Source: Mycobacterium gallinarum (lineage in GTDB: Bacteria; Actinomycetota; Actinomycetes; Mycobacteriales; Mycobacteriaceae). Taken from it: DNA of 64,000 nucleotides. This document shows positions 29,472 through 37,402 of the stretch, piece by piece. The DNA is taken from positions 4,588,001-4,652,000 of the forward strand of contig NZ_AP022601.1 in assembly GCF_010726765.1 (NCBI RefSeq), written 5' to 3'. The position numbers and the translations under genes were made by a program. The notes beneath the pieces were generated by a model, which was not told the DNA's origin, searched no databases, and saw only the letters and a list, made by a program, of their open reading frames with translations. The number at the start of each line of letters is the position of its first letter. Within the stretch, counting starts at the first letter, position 1.

Positions 29472-29741
29472 CTAGCGGTGCCGACCAGGGGTTGCCTCTG
29501 GCGCGGGAGGTGCGATCACCGACGGGGAGAAGGGGTTGGGGCCGCCGGGTTCCAGGCGCGGCGCCTTCTCCGTCGGCTCGACCGGTGCGGTGGTGGCCGG
29601 GGTGGTGGTCGTGGTCGTCGTGGTGGTGGTCTCGGGCGCCTGCTCTTCTTCTTGGGCGCACGATGCGGTGAGCACGACCATCGCGGTGACTGCGGCGCCA
29701 CCGGCGACCGCCGCGATACGCCGGCCGAGAACTGACTTCAT
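29472..29741 (-). CDS. Mini-lipoprotein, copy A
   Basis: 89 residues. The twin-Arg-containing N terminus MKSVLGRRIAAVAGGAAVTA is followed by a lipobox (VVLTASC, Cys28), then EEEQAPE, a Thr run, and the block EKAPRLEPGGPNPFSPSVIA. It should be a lipid-anchored envelope protein with a disordered Thr-rich stalk. Near-identical to copy B (29808-30071) and similar to copy C (37094-37363). I do not recognise a described family. AGGAC ribosome site just before the ATG. Confidence 0.8.
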   Translation of the reverse strand: MKSVLGRRIAAVAGGAAVTAMVVLTASCAQEEEQAPETTTTTTTTTTPATTAPVEPTEKAPRLEPGGPNPFSPSVIAPPAPEATPGRHR

Positions 29742-29761
29742 GGCTGATGTCCTATCTGTGA

Positions 29762-29787
29762 GGTAACTGAACTATATCGTCCAAAAA
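29762..29787 (-). promoter_or_regulatory. Conserved promoter-like block of mini-lipoprotein copy A
   Basis: In the transcribed direction the block reads TTTTTGGACGATATAGTTCA and continues to GTTACC. It is repeated in front of copy B at 30091-30116. TATAGT (reverse complement of 29771-29776) fits a -10 box and would start a transcript about 22 bases before the ATG. Similarity to copy B stops just upstream, so the -35 regions differ. Confidence 0.5.
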
Positions 29788-29807
29788 GCGCGCGGGCCTG
29801 ACGGATG

Positions 29808-30071
29808 TCAGCTGCCCGTGCGGGGGTGCGTCGCTGTGGGCGCGGGCGGAGCGATCACCGTCGGGGAGAAGGGGTTGGGGCCGCCGGGTTCCAGGCGCGG
29901 CGCCTTCTCCGTTGGTGAGGCCGGTGCCGTGGTGCTAGTGGTGGTTGTCGTCGTGGTGGTCTCGGGCGCCTGCTCTTCTTCTTGGGCGCACGATGCGGTG
30001 AGCACGACCATCGCGGTGACCGCGGCGCCACCGGCGACCGCCGTCAAGCGCCGACCGAGAACTGACTGCAT
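29808..30071 (-). CDS. Mini-lipoprotein, copy B
   Basis: 87 residues, tandem paralogue of copy A. N terminus MQSVLGRRLTAVAGGAAVTA, lipobox VVLTASC (Cys28), EEEQAPE, a shorter Thr run, then EKAPRLEPGGPNPFSPTVIA. The C terminus (PTATHPRTGS) is closer to copy C (PSATHPRTG) than to copy A. Predicted surface lipoprotein of unknown function. Confidence 0.8.
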   Translation of the reverse strand: MQSVLGRRLTAVAGGAAVTAMVVLTASCAQEEEQAPETTTTTTTTSTTAPASPTEKAPRLEPGGPNPFSPTVIAPPAPTATHPRTGS

Positions 30072-30090
30072 GGTTAAGTCCTATCTGTAT

Positions 30091-30116
30091 GGTAACTGAA
30101 CTATATCGTCCAAAAA
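30091..30116 (-). promoter_or_regulatory. Conserved promoter-like block of mini-lipoprotein copy B
   Basis: Same 26-base block as in front of copy A, with TATAGT (reverse complement of 30100-30105) about 28 bases before the ATG. Its conservation between copies supports a functional promoter or leader. Confidence 0.5.
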
Positions 30117-30242
30117 AGCGTGAAGTCAACGTCTCAAGCCTGGTCAGCGGGCATGAGCAGGTCATCCGGTAGACGACAAGGTCCAGTTAGTCCAAAATGT
30201 CGCTGGCTGCCTGTCAAGCGACGTCCCCGTTACTGTGGGGAC

Positions 30243-30536
30243 ATGAAGCTTCGGGTGTTGCCCTACGTCACGGTCGAGGTTGACGATCGGCTGCGGCGTC
30301 GGCTGAGGGCCAAGGGTGAGCGGGTGCGCCTCAACATGCGCGCTTACCTGCTCAGTGCGGCCGATGACGTCGACGCGGCCAGCGACAAAGTCCGCGGATT
30401 GTGCGACCGGGCCGTGGACCGGGTCGATGCCGCGGTCGCAGGGGTCAACGACAGGATTGCGCCGTCAGCGGCACCGCACGATGGGCGGCCCGCTGCCGGA
30501 CGCCCGCACCTGGTCGCCGTGCGCGAAGCCGGTTAG
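30243..30536 (+). CDS. Small protein of unknown function
   Basis: 97 residues from the ATG at 30243, basic at the N terminus (VEVDDRLRRRLRAKGERVRL) with a helical middle containing VRGLCDRAVDRVDAAVAGVN. No signal or membrane helix. Not recognised. Its stop overlaps the convergent membrane-protein gene by four bases. Confidence 0.55.
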   Translation: MKLRVLPYVTVEVDDRLRRRLRAKGERVRLNMRAYLLSAADDVDAASDKVRGLCDRAVDRVDAAVAGVNDRIAPSAAPHDGRPAAGRPHLVAVREAG

Positions 30537-30877
30537 ACGGTGCGGGTACTGCCCGCGCGCCCACCGACGAAGAAGCCTCCGGCGATCACCACCAGGCCGA
30601 CGATCGCGACCGGAATGGCCCAGGTGCGCCGTTGCGACACCGCCGACGAGCACAGTGCCGCGTAATCCGTGTGCGGAATGACCTCGTTGAGGATCGGCAG
30701 ATTCACCGGGTTGTTGTTGTCCGCCTCACGGGCGGCCGAGTCGTCGGCGGCGATGGCGTTGCCGCAGCCGATGCTCTGGCCCTCGGGTCCGGCCACCGAG
30801 ACGGGCATGAGCAGACCGATGACACCGACGAGCAGCACGACCGCCCCTGCCAGCAAAACCAACCGTCGCAGATTCAT
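30533..30877 (-). CDS. Two-helix membrane protein with extracytoplasmic Cys pair
   Basis: 114 residues from the ATG at 30877 (MNLRRLVLLAGAVVLLVGVI). One helix at each end (about 5-25 and 88-108) encloses a loop with SIGCGNAIAADDSAAREADN, NNPVNLPILNEVIPHTDYAA and LCSSAV. The two cysteines on the outer side could form a disulfide. A mycobacterial conserved-hypothetical type; function unknown. Confidence 0.7.
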   Translation of the reverse strand: MNLRRLVLLAGAVVLLVGVIGLLMPVSVAGPEGQSIGCGNAIAADDSAAREADNNNPVNLPILNEVIPHTDYAALCSSAVSQRRTWAIPVAIVGLVVIAGGFFVGGRAGSTRTV

Positions 30878-31023
30878 GCTCGGTTTAATGCCCACTCGAC
30901 CGGAGGCCAAACCTCGATGAAGTACAGGGCGGCGCGGTCGGCAAATGGGTACAACGCCCCATATGTTGTCCTTGTCGGATGTGCCGGCAGTGGTCCGTAA
31001 CGTTTTAGAGGAGCTGATCCCCT

Positions 31024-31917
31024 TTGGTAGGCCATGGGCTGGCGGTGCTGTTCGCCTTCCTCGCAGCGCTGTTCCTCGCCGTCGGCATCGTGGTCCGGCA
31101 GCGAGCCACAATGGATGTCCCAGAGGACAAGGGCGTCAGCCCCACCATGGTCCTGACGCTGATCCGCCGTCCGCTGTGGTGGGCCGGGACCGCCGCGGCG
31201 GTCGCCGGCTTCGCGTTCCAGGCTGTCGCGCTGGCCTTCGGGTCACTTCTGCTGGTCCAGCCGATCCTCGTCTCGGCGCTGTTGTTCGCGCTCCCGCTGA
31301 GCGCGCGGCTGGCCAATCGCCGGGTCACGCGCGGTGAGTGGCTGTGGGCGCTGCTGCTCACCGCCTCCCTGGCAGTGTTCGTGTTGTTGGCCAAGACCAG
31401 TGCCGGTGACTACGAGGCCTCGGTACCGCTCACGTTGATCGTCGCCGTGGTGTGCGTCGTGGCGGTGTCGCTTTGTGTGTTCGTCGCGATCCGCAATCCC
31501 GGGTGGCGACGGGCGGTCCTGCTCGCGGTGGCGGTGGGTGTGCTCTTCGGCGTCGTCGCGATGCTCACCAAGCTCGTGATGTACATGCTGACCGAGGACG
31601 GGGCGCGGACCGTCTTCACCTCGCCGGGGGTCTATCTGCTCGTGGTGGTCGGCGTCATCGCGGTGTTGTTGCAGCAGTCGGCATTTCACGCGGGTTCTTT
31701 GCAGATGTCGGTGCCGACGATGCTGGTGCTCGAACCGCTCGTCGCCGTGGTGCTGGGCGCCGTGGTGCTCGGCGAGCACATGGACGTCAACGGCGTCAAA
31801 GCCGTCGCGATCACCGTCGCGCTACTCGCGATGCTGGCCGCGACCGTGGCACTCGGACGCGAAGAGGGTGCGCTGGAAGAAGAACTCGAGGCCGCTATCG
31901 CGAAGCGGGAGCACTGA
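31024..31917 (+). CDS. DMT/EamA-type membrane transporter
   Basis: 297 residues with about nine or ten hydrophobic helices, a drug/metabolite transporter-like layout found widely in mycobacteria. TTG start at 31024, supported by GAGGAG at 31009-31014. Family segments include LLLVQPILVSALLFALPLSA and, in the second half, LQMSVPTMLVLEPLVAVVLG with ALLGEH-like VVLGEHMDVNGVKAVAITVA. The C terminus is a charged helix (EEGALEEELEAAIAKREH). Substrate unknown. Overlaps the convergent phosphatase gene by 23 bases. Confidence 0.82.
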   Translation: MVGHGLAVLFAFLAALFLAVGIVVRQRATMDVPEDKGVSPTMVLTLIRRPLWWAGTAAAVAGFAFQAVALAFGSLLLVQPILVSALLFALPLSARLANRRVTRGEWLWALLLTASLAVFVLLAKTSAGDYEASVPLTLIVAVVCVVAVSLCVFVAIRNPGWRRAVLLAVAVGVLFGVVAMLTKLVMYMLTEDGARTVFTSPGVYLLVVVGVIAVLLQQSAFHAGSLQMSVPTMLVLEPLVAVVLGAVVLGEHMDVNGVKAVAITVALLAMLAATVALGREEGALEEELEAAIAKREH

Positions 31918-34141
31918 GCATCCCCTCGGTTGTAGGCAGCCGGAACGACATCTGCACCGACGTCCCGTCGTCCGTTCCGACGACATCGACGTGATCGCTG
32001 ACGGAGCTGATGAGCAGTAAGCCCCTGCCGCGGGTCCCGGGGTCGTCGGGCGGCGTCTTCCACGAACCCGAATCGACGACGCTGACGCGGACCTGGCCGT
32101 CGCGCACCTCGGCCTCCACGCGCATGCGCCCCGGATCCTGTCCCCGATACGCATGCTCGACGCAGTTGGTGCAGGCTTCGTTGACCACCAGGATGATGTC
32201 GTCCGCGAGCGGTGACTCGACATGGTTGGTGCGCAACCATTCCGCCAACCGGTGCCGGACGTCGCTCAACTGCCTCGGCGCCGCGTCGTCGTCGATCAGT
32301 AAGGCCGACGGCGGGCATCGGTACACGACGATCGCGACGTCGTCGTCGTAGCCCCGTTCCGGAGCGAGCCGGCGCAGTATCTCGTCGGCCACCGCTTCGA
32401 CCGGCAGGTCAGCGGTCTCGGACACCACCTCGGCGGCGCGGTCGATCTGATCGTCGATCGCTTCGTCACGCCGCTCGACAAGGCCGTCGGTGTACAGCAG
32501 CAGGGTCGAACCGGCCGCCAACGAGCGCGAGGCCTGCGGTCGGGGCTCGTCCCGGTGCACCGCGAGCGGCACCGAGTGACCATCGGTGAGCAGCTCCGGG
32601 CGCTCCGCACCGCTGTCGAACACCGGCGGTACGTGGCCGGCACTGCTATAGCGCAACGTATGGGAGTCCAGGTCGGCGACAGCGACGAACACCGTGGCGC
32701 AGAACGCATCTGGGATCAACTCGGCCACCGAGTCGAGCTGTTCGAGCACCCTGGCGGGTTCAGCGCCGGTGAGCAGCAGGGCGCGCGTCGACGCGCGCAA
32801 CTGGCCCATGACCGCCGCGGCGGCCAGACCGCGGCCCACACAGTCGCCGACGATGATGCCGATACGGTTTTCGCCGACCGGAAGCACGTCGTAGAAGTCG
32901 CCGCCGATCTCCAACGGAGGAACCGCGGGCTCGTACCGCACGGCGCAGCCGACGGGCAGCGTGGTTGCGGGCAGCAGCGAACGCTGGAGGGTCAGCGAGG
33001 TTTCACGCGCGATCTCGAACTGTCGCACATGCTGCATGGCCAGACTGATGTGGCCGAACAACGCCATGACGAGCTGACGGTCCTCATCGCTGACCCGGCG
33101 CGGAACGCGGTGCTCGAGGCATACGACGACGTCGCGCGCGCCCGAGGTCACCGCCACGAACCCGCGCGTCGTCCCCGCGCTGGGCGCGGCTCCGACCGGC
33201 GTGACCGTCAAAGGCAACCAGTCGCGGGCATCGTCGAGGGTGCGCCGCCAATCCTCGTCGAGATCACGCCAATTCGAAACAGCGGGCTCGCCTGCGGTGT
33301 GGACGACCGGATCGCCGTCGCCCTGTGGCCACACGACGGCGATCAGGCGTTGCGTGTCGAGCCGAGAGCGGGACTGGGTCAGCGCGGCCGACAACACCTC
33401 GTCCACGTCTCGGGCCACGCTGACCGCGGTGGCCAACCGTGCCACCGCTCGTTCTCGCTCCGCCACGGCGCGGGTCGCGGTGATGTCACGGATGGTGCCG
33501 ACGTAGGCGTGATGATCGTGGCGTTGCTCCCTGACCGCGTTGATGCTGATCGCCACCCATCGAACGGTTCCGTCGCGATGACGGATCGCGGTATCGGTGG
33601 CGAAGGAACCTTGTTCTCTGAGTAAGGACAGCCGCTGATTCGTCGCGGTCTCGTCGGTCACCCACGGGTAGGGGTGGTGGTACGGCAGGTCGTCCTGACC
33701 GTAACCGGTGATGCCGACGAACGCATCGTTGATCTCGACGATGGCCCCGGTGTGATCGGCGACGAAGAAACCCTCCTGCAGCGAATTCACCACTGCATCG
33801 CGGAACTCGTCGCGGTCGGCCAGATCCTCCGCCCGGGCACGCTGCTGTTCGTAACGCCTTGTGCCGTCCAGGAATCCACGGGTAGCCACATCATGTGCCG
33901 CCAGTGCCTGCAACAGGAACTGCAGCGGGGCGTCGGGATCGATCGACATGTCCTGCTTGATCTCCACGACGAATCGAGCGTGGTTCTCGATGATTTCGAG
34001 CATGCTCATCCGGTCGCTCAACGCGCGCCTACCGAGTTCGTGTCCAACCGCCAGACTGGCCTCGGACCCCGACCGGACGTACTCGGTCAGCGCCGCGGCG
34101 TACTGCGCATAGAAGTCCTCGGCAGCCGGATCGTCGCTCAT
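31895..34141 (-). CDS. RsbU-like multidomain protein: RsbU_N-PAS-GAF-PP2C phosphatase-HATPase kinase
   Basis: 748 residues. The N-terminal helical domain (about 1-90, with ELGRRALSDRMSMLEIIENH) resembles the RsbT-binding domain of RsbU. A PAS domain (about 115-225) includes FVADHTGAIVEINDAFVGIT. A GAF-like domain (about 235-370) follows. The SpoIIE/PP2C phosphatase (about 385-605) shows VPPLEIGGDFYDVLPVGENR, IIVGDCVGRGLAAAAVMGQL and LLLYTDGLVERRDEA. The C-terminal HATPase_c anti-sigma-type kinase (about 620-740) shows NEACTNCVEHAYRG and GTRGRGLLLISSVSDHV. Phosphatase and opposing kinase thus sit on one chain, and the STAS protein at 36624 is a likely substrate. It overlaps rsbX by four bases and ends the rsbRSTX operon. 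Confidence 0.9.
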   Translation of the reverse strand: MSDDPAAEDFYAQYAAALTEYVRSGSEASLAVGHELGRRALSDRMSMLEIIENHARFVVEIKQDMSIDPDAPLQFLLQALAAHDVATRGFLDGTRRYEQQRARAEDLADRDEFRDAVVNSLQEGFFVADHTGAIVEINDAFVGITGYGQDDLPYHHPYPWVTDETATNQRLSLLREQGSFATDTAIRHRDGTVRWVAISINAVREQRHDHHAYVGTIRDITATRAVAERERAVARLATAVSVARDVDEVLSAALTQSRSRLDTQRLIAVVWPQGDGDPVVHTAGEPAVSNWRDLDEDWRRTLDDARDWLPLTVTPVGAAPSAGTTRGFVAVTSGARDVVVCLEHRVPRRVSDEDRQLVMALFGHISLAMQHVRQFEIARETSLTLQRSLLPATTLPVGCAVRYEPAVPPLEIGGDFYDVLPVGENRIGIIVGDCVGRGLAAAAVMGQLRASTRALLLTGAEPARVLEQLDSVAELIPDAFCATVFVAVADLDSHTLRYSSAGHVPPVFDSGAERPELLTDGHSVPLAVHRDEPRPQASRSLAAGSTLLLYTDGLVERRDEAIDDQIDRAAEVVSETADLPVEAVADEILRRLAPERGYDDDVAIVVYRCPPSALLIDDDAAPRQLSDVRHRLAEWLRTNHVESPLADDIILVVNEACTNCVEHAYRGQDPGRMRVEAEVRDGQVRVSVVDSGSWKTPPDDPGTRGRGLLLISSVSDHVDVVGTDDGTSVQMSFRLPTTEGMLSAPASR

Positions 34142-34761
34142 GAGGTACCTCGATGACGGGCCGCCAGCACCAGCGCATCGTCGGTCTCCCTACCGTAGCG
34201 GCCCACGAGTTGTTCGGCGATTGTCGTTGCGTGGGCGGCGAAGTCGATGTCGTCGAGGTGTTGTTCGGCGATGCCGTCGCTCGACATGACCAGCAGGTCG
34301 CCGGGGGAGATCGGCACCTGAGCGGTGGTGAGGGTCTGCGGTATCCGGTATCCGACGATGCCCCCCACCAGTAGCGCAGAGGAACGAACTGCGATTCCGC
34401 TCGGGTGCTTGGCAACGAGATCGGCCGCGACGTTACCGATACCGATCCAACTCAGCTCGTTGGCATCGAAGTCGATGCTGGCCAATGTCATTGCTACACC
34501 GCGGGTGTCGATCAGAGCGAGATGGCAGCGCTGCATCAACACATCCAGCGGGTCGGCGCGGCCCTGGTCCACGACCTCGGCGGCCAACTGCGCGGCCGCA
34601 GCCGCCGCCTCGCCGTGGCCCAGACCGTCGATCACCCCGAACAGTGCGGCACCGTCGCCGATGTCGAATGCCACCGGATGATCGCCGCACACCACCTCCC
34701 CGGGTCGGGGGCGGCGAACCGCGGCCCATTCGATGGGCCCGAACTTGCCATGCCTAAACAT
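34138..34761 (-). CDS. rsbX: RsbX-like PP2C phosphatase
   Basis: 207 residues, a minimal SpoIIE/PP2C fold with the metal-binding motifs LFGVIDGLGHGEAAAAAAQL and LLVMSSDGIAEQHLDD. In stressosome systems RsbX dephosphorylates RsbR and RsbS and resets the complex. It lies directly between rsbT (8-base overlap) and the RsbU-like gene (4-base overlap), fitting that role. Confidence 0.85.
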   Translation of the reverse strand: MFRHGKFGPIEWAAVRRPRPGEVVCGDHPVAFDIGDGAALFGVIDGLGHGEAAAAAAQLAAEVVDQGRADPLDVLMQRCHLALIDTRGVAMTLASIDFDANELSWIGIGNVAADLVAKHPSGIAVRSSALLVGGIVGYRIPQTLTTAQVPISPGDLLVMSSDGIAEQHLDDIDFAAHATTIAEQLVGRYGRETDDALVLAARHRGTS

Positions 34762-35164
34762 TGTCGGGTATCCACTTCCACATCTCGATGACGGTGCCGC
34801 GGCCCAACTCCGACTCGATCTGCAGTCGATCCATCAGCCTGCGCGCACCGGGCAGTCCGAGCCCGAGTCCGCGTCCGGTGGAGTATCCGTCGTCAAGTGC
34901 GCGTTCGACGTCGGCTATGCCGGGACCGTCGTCCTCGGCTCTCACCACCAACGCCTGCCTGCCGTCGCGGAGCTGAACTCCGACGCGGACCTCGCCTCGA
35001 CCGGCGTAACTCGTTATGTTGCGCGCAATTTCGGAGATCGCCGTCGCAATCATCGTGACGTCGGTCAGCGAGAATCCGAGCTGCCTCGCGAGTTCGTGCC
35101 CCGCTTGCCGCGCGGTGACGATGTCGTCGGAGTCGTTGATGTCGACCACGAAGTCAGTCGGCAT
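34754..35164 (-). CDS. rsbT: RsbT-like serine/threonine switch kinase
   Basis: 136 residues from the ATG at 35164 (MPTDFVVDINDSDDIVTARQ), the length of B. subtilis RsbT. GHKL kinase motifs are intact: N box in ISEIARNITSYAGRGEV, and G1/G2 boxes in VRAEDDGPGIADVERALDDG and STGRGLGLGLPGARRLMD. RsbT phosphorylates RsbR and RsbS, leaves the stressosome and activates RsbU. An ATG two codons upstream has a worse-spaced ribosome site. Overlaps rsbS by 11 bases. Confidence 0.9.
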   Translation of the reverse strand: MPTDFVVDINDSDDIVTARQAGHELARQLGFSLTDVTMIATAISEIARNITSYAGRGEVRVGVQLRDGRQALVVRAEDDGPGIADVERALDDGYSTGRGLGLGLPGARRLMDRLQIESELGRGTVIEMWKWIPDNV

Positions 35165-35570
35165 GGACATTTCCGGGGTCGCGTCCGATCGCCGGTTTCC
35201 GATCCTCGAGCTTCCGATTCGGCAGATTCCGATTGAGGAGAGCAAGGCCCTCTTCCAGATCCAGCGCGGTGTGCATGTCGTCGAACGTGAGTCCCAACTG
35301 GACCATGGCGAACGCCACCTCGGGCTGCAGGCCCACGATCACCGTGTCCGCACCGCGCAGCCGGGTCATATGCGCGATCGTTCGAAGTGACCGGGCTGCA
35401 AACGAATCCATGACATCGATCGCGGTCACGTCGACGATGATGCCGTGCGCACGGTATCGGCTGACCCGCTCCATCAGGTCATGGCGAAGCTGTTCGGTGT
35501 CGGAGTCCGAGAGCGCGGCCTGCACCGAGGCGATCAGGATCGTGCCCTGCTTGAGGATGGGAACTGCCAT
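35154..35570 (-). CDS. rsbS: RsbS-like STAS scaffold protein
   Basis: 138 residues with a single STAS domain. The phosphorylatable Ser is residue 56 in DVTAIDVMDSFAARSLRTIA, equivalent to Ser59 of B. subtilis RsbS. A charged tail follows the STAS domain (NRKLEDRKPAIGRDPGNVHA). It should form the stressosome core with RsbR and hold RsbT. Confidence 0.9.
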   Translation of the reverse strand: MAVPILKQGTILIASVQAALSDSDTEQLRHDLMERVSRYRAHGIIVDVTAIDVMDSFAARSLRTIAHMTRLRGADTVIVGLQPEVAFAMVQLGLTFDDMHTALDLEEGLALLNRNLPNRKLEDRKPAIGRDPGNVHAD

Positions 35571-35594
35571 GAAGAACCTGCGCCGTGCCTCGCG

Positions 35595-36473
35595 TTACCC
35601 GGGTTGCTCGCCGGTGCGGGTCACCTCGTAGCCGAGCAGCCGTTCGGCCTCCTCGATACCACCCTGCAGGTCGCCGACGGCGTTCATCTTCGACAGGTCG
35701 AGACCGATCGTCACGAGGGTCAGCGCGATCTCCGACGACAGACCGGTGATGATCACGCTGGCGCCCATCAGGCCCGACGCGTCGACGGTCTGCACGAGGT
35801 GGTTGGCCACCGTGGAGTCGATGGTGGGCACGCCGGTGATGTCGATGACAACGACCTTGGCGCGGTTGGCGCGGATCGCCCGCAGCAGCTGTTCGGTCAC
35901 CTGGCGGGCGCGCTGGCTGTCGAGCACACCGATGATCGGCAGAATCAGCAGCTGCTCGCGCACCTGCAGCACCGGTGTCGACAGCTCGCGGATCGCTTCC
36001 TGCTGCTGGCGAATGATGCGCTCGCGTTCCTGCACGAATCCGACGGCCACGGTGTTGGCGATGCGGTTCGCGGCGGGCTCGTACGCGTCGAGCACGCGGT
36101 TGAGCAGTTCGAAGTCGGTTTGGTACTTCTCGAACAGCGAGCGGGCCAGCACGTCGCGCAGCAGCAGCACGATGCCGACGACCTCGTTGGTCTCCACACC
36201 GCGCGGGATGATGCGCTCGGACAGATCGCGTGCGTAGTCCTGCAGCGCTTCCACACTGCCCGTCTCGAGCACTTCGACGTAGCTGTCGTACACCGTGGTC
36301 GCCTCCGAGAAGATCTCCTCGGGCGACATCGCGGTCAGCAGCTCCGCTTCGGTGATCCTGCGTGCCCACTCCTCGCGCAGCGCGGTGCGGTTCTGTCTGA
36401 GGTGCTCCACCAGTTGCGGTAACAGGCCTTCGGTCGAGACGCTCGCGGTGGCCACATCTGTCGGATCGGACAT
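35595..36473 (-). CDS. rsbR: RsbR-like stressosome sensor (helical N-domain plus STAS)
   Basis: 292 residues. The N-terminal alpha-helical sensor-like region (about 20-160) contains YARDLSERIIPRGVETNEVV and is followed by a linker helix and a C-terminal STAS domain (about 175-285). Phosphosites align to Ser in TGVPTIDSTVANHLVQ (Thr171 position of RsbRA) and Thr in LSSEIALTLVTIGLD (Thr205 position). First gene of the operon, with GGGAGG eight bases before the ATG. No haem or flavin motif is visible in the N-domain, so the signal is unknown. Confidence 0.9.
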   Translation of the reverse strand: MSDPTDVATASVSTEGLLPQLVEHLRQNRTALREEWARRITEAELLTAMSPEEIFSEATTVYDSYVEVLETGSVEALQDYARDLSERIIPRGVETNEVVGIVLLLRDVLARSLFEKYQTDFELLNRVLDAYEPAANRIANTVAVGFVQERERIIRQQQEAIRELSTPVLQVREQLLILPIIGVLDSQRARQVTEQLLRAIRANRAKVVVIDITGVPTIDSTVANHLVQTVDASGLMGASVIITGLSSEIALTLVTIGLDLSKMNAVGDLQGGIEEAERLLGYEVTRTGEQPG

Positions 36474-36544
36474 CGAAGAAACCTCCCGGCTTTCCGCTGC
36501 TGTTTCGACCCTAGCTTGCGGGTCTGGGGCTGCGGTGTGGAAGC

Positions 36545-36558
36545 AACGATCTATCGTT
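36545..36558. promoter_or_regulatory. Palindrome AACGAT-CT-ATCGTT between rsbR and the STAS gene
   Basis: Perfect six-base arms about 70 bases from both divergent starts. A candidate binding site for a dimeric regulator acting on the rsb operon, the antagonist gene, or both. No matching regulator is identified here. Confidence 0.4.
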
Positions 36559-36623
36559 CGGCGACAAGAGGTTAAGCTCGGCCCACTGCCGTGACCAGTT
36601 GCGGCGCTGACTAAAGGAAAGCT

Positions 36624-36977
36624 GTGCCCGCCAAGGATCTGATCACCACCTCGGTCAGCTACGACGACGACGTCGCTGTGCTTGCGGTCAGCGGCGAAAT
36701 AGATCTGGCCACCATCCCGGCGTTCGAGGCGGCCATCGCGGACGCGCTCGCCCAGCGGCCCAAGGCGCTGATCGTCGACCTCTCTGCGGTGGACTTCCTC
36801 GCGTCGGCGGGGCTGCAGGCGTTGGTGGCCACTCACGAGAAGATCGGAGGGTCGGCAGGATTCGCGGTTGTCGCCGATGGGCCCGCCACGAGTCGGCCCA
36901 TCCAGCTAACCGGTTTGGACCAGGTTCTGTCGCTCTCATCGTCGGTCGCCGAAGCGAAGGCTTCGGTTGCTGGCTAA
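36624..36977 (+). CDS. STAS-domain anti-sigma factor antagonist (RsbV/SpoIIAA-like)
   Basis: 117 residues, GTG start preceded by AAAGGAAAG. A single STAS domain with the switch Ser61 in VDLSAVDFLASAGLQALVAT. Partner-switching antagonists release sigma factors from kinase-type anti-sigmas when unphosphorylated. It is divergent from the rsbRSTX-rsbU operon, whose last protein carries both the phosphatase and kinase domains needed to control such a protein. No cognate sigma gene is in the operon. Confidence 0.88.
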   Translation: MPAKDLITTSVSYDDDVAVLAVSGEIDLATIPAFEAAIADALAQRPKALIVDLSAVDFLASAGLQALVATHEKIGGSAGFAVVADGPATSRPIQLTGLDQVLSLSSSVAEAKASVAG

Positions 36978-37093
36978 TCGCGATCGCCAACGGAGAATTC
37001 GTCGGGCGGCCTGCTCGGCGTTCGGCTAAAGTTCCGAATGCCGGTTTGATCTTGGTAGCAGCTGGCATTAGTCGGGACAGTAAGGACTGTGAC

Positions 37094-37363
37094 ATGAGGT
37101 CAGTTTTGGGTCGCCGCGTGGCGGCCATCGCCGGCGGCGCTGCAGTCACCGCGATGGTTGTGCTCACCGCATCGTGCTCCAGCGAAGAAGAGGCACCGAG
37201 CGAGACCACCGAGACCACCACCTCGGAGACGACCACGACGTCGGCCGCGCCGGTCGAGCCGACGGAGAAGGCGCCGCGCCTGGAGCCCGGTGGCCCCAAC
37301 CCGTTCTCCCCGTCGGTGATCGCACCGCCGGCCCCGTCGGCAACCCACCCCCGAACCGGCTAG
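37094..37363 (+). CDS. Mini-lipoprotein, copy C
   Basis: 89 residues, third paralogue of the pair at 29.5-30.1 kb, on the other strand. N terminus MRSVLGRRVAAIAGGAAVTA, lipobox VVLTASC (Cys28), then SSEEEAPSE, a mixed Thr/Glu/Ser stretch, and EKAPRLEPGGPNPFSPSVIA. The upstream DNA is unlike the promoter-like block of copies A and B. It lies 116 bp after the STAS antagonist gene. Confidence 0.8.
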   Translation: MRSVLGRRVAAIAGGAAVTAMVVLTASCSSEEEAPSETTETTTSETTTTSAAPVEPTEKAPRLEPGGPNPFSPSVIAPPAPSATHPRTG

Positions 37364-37402
37364 CACCGGCTGGGCGGACTTCTCGTAAGTACGCTGGTTG
37401 GA

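Larger units (their letters stand above)
29472..30118 (-). repeat. Tandem duplication of mini-lipoprotein genes, about 330-bp unit
   Basis: The two genes and about 45 bases of upstream DNA are repeated head to tail with a period of about 330 bp. The signal peptide, lipobox, EKAPRLEPGG block and promoter-like block are nearly identical. Differences gather in the Thr-repeat length and the last residues, as expected for a recent duplication. Confidence 0.8.

Noticed and set aside
29590..29640. Thr-codon repeats in the mini-lipoproteins as a phase-variation tract
   Set aside because: The repeat units are codon-sized, so length changes keep the frame; this alters stalk length rather than switching expression.
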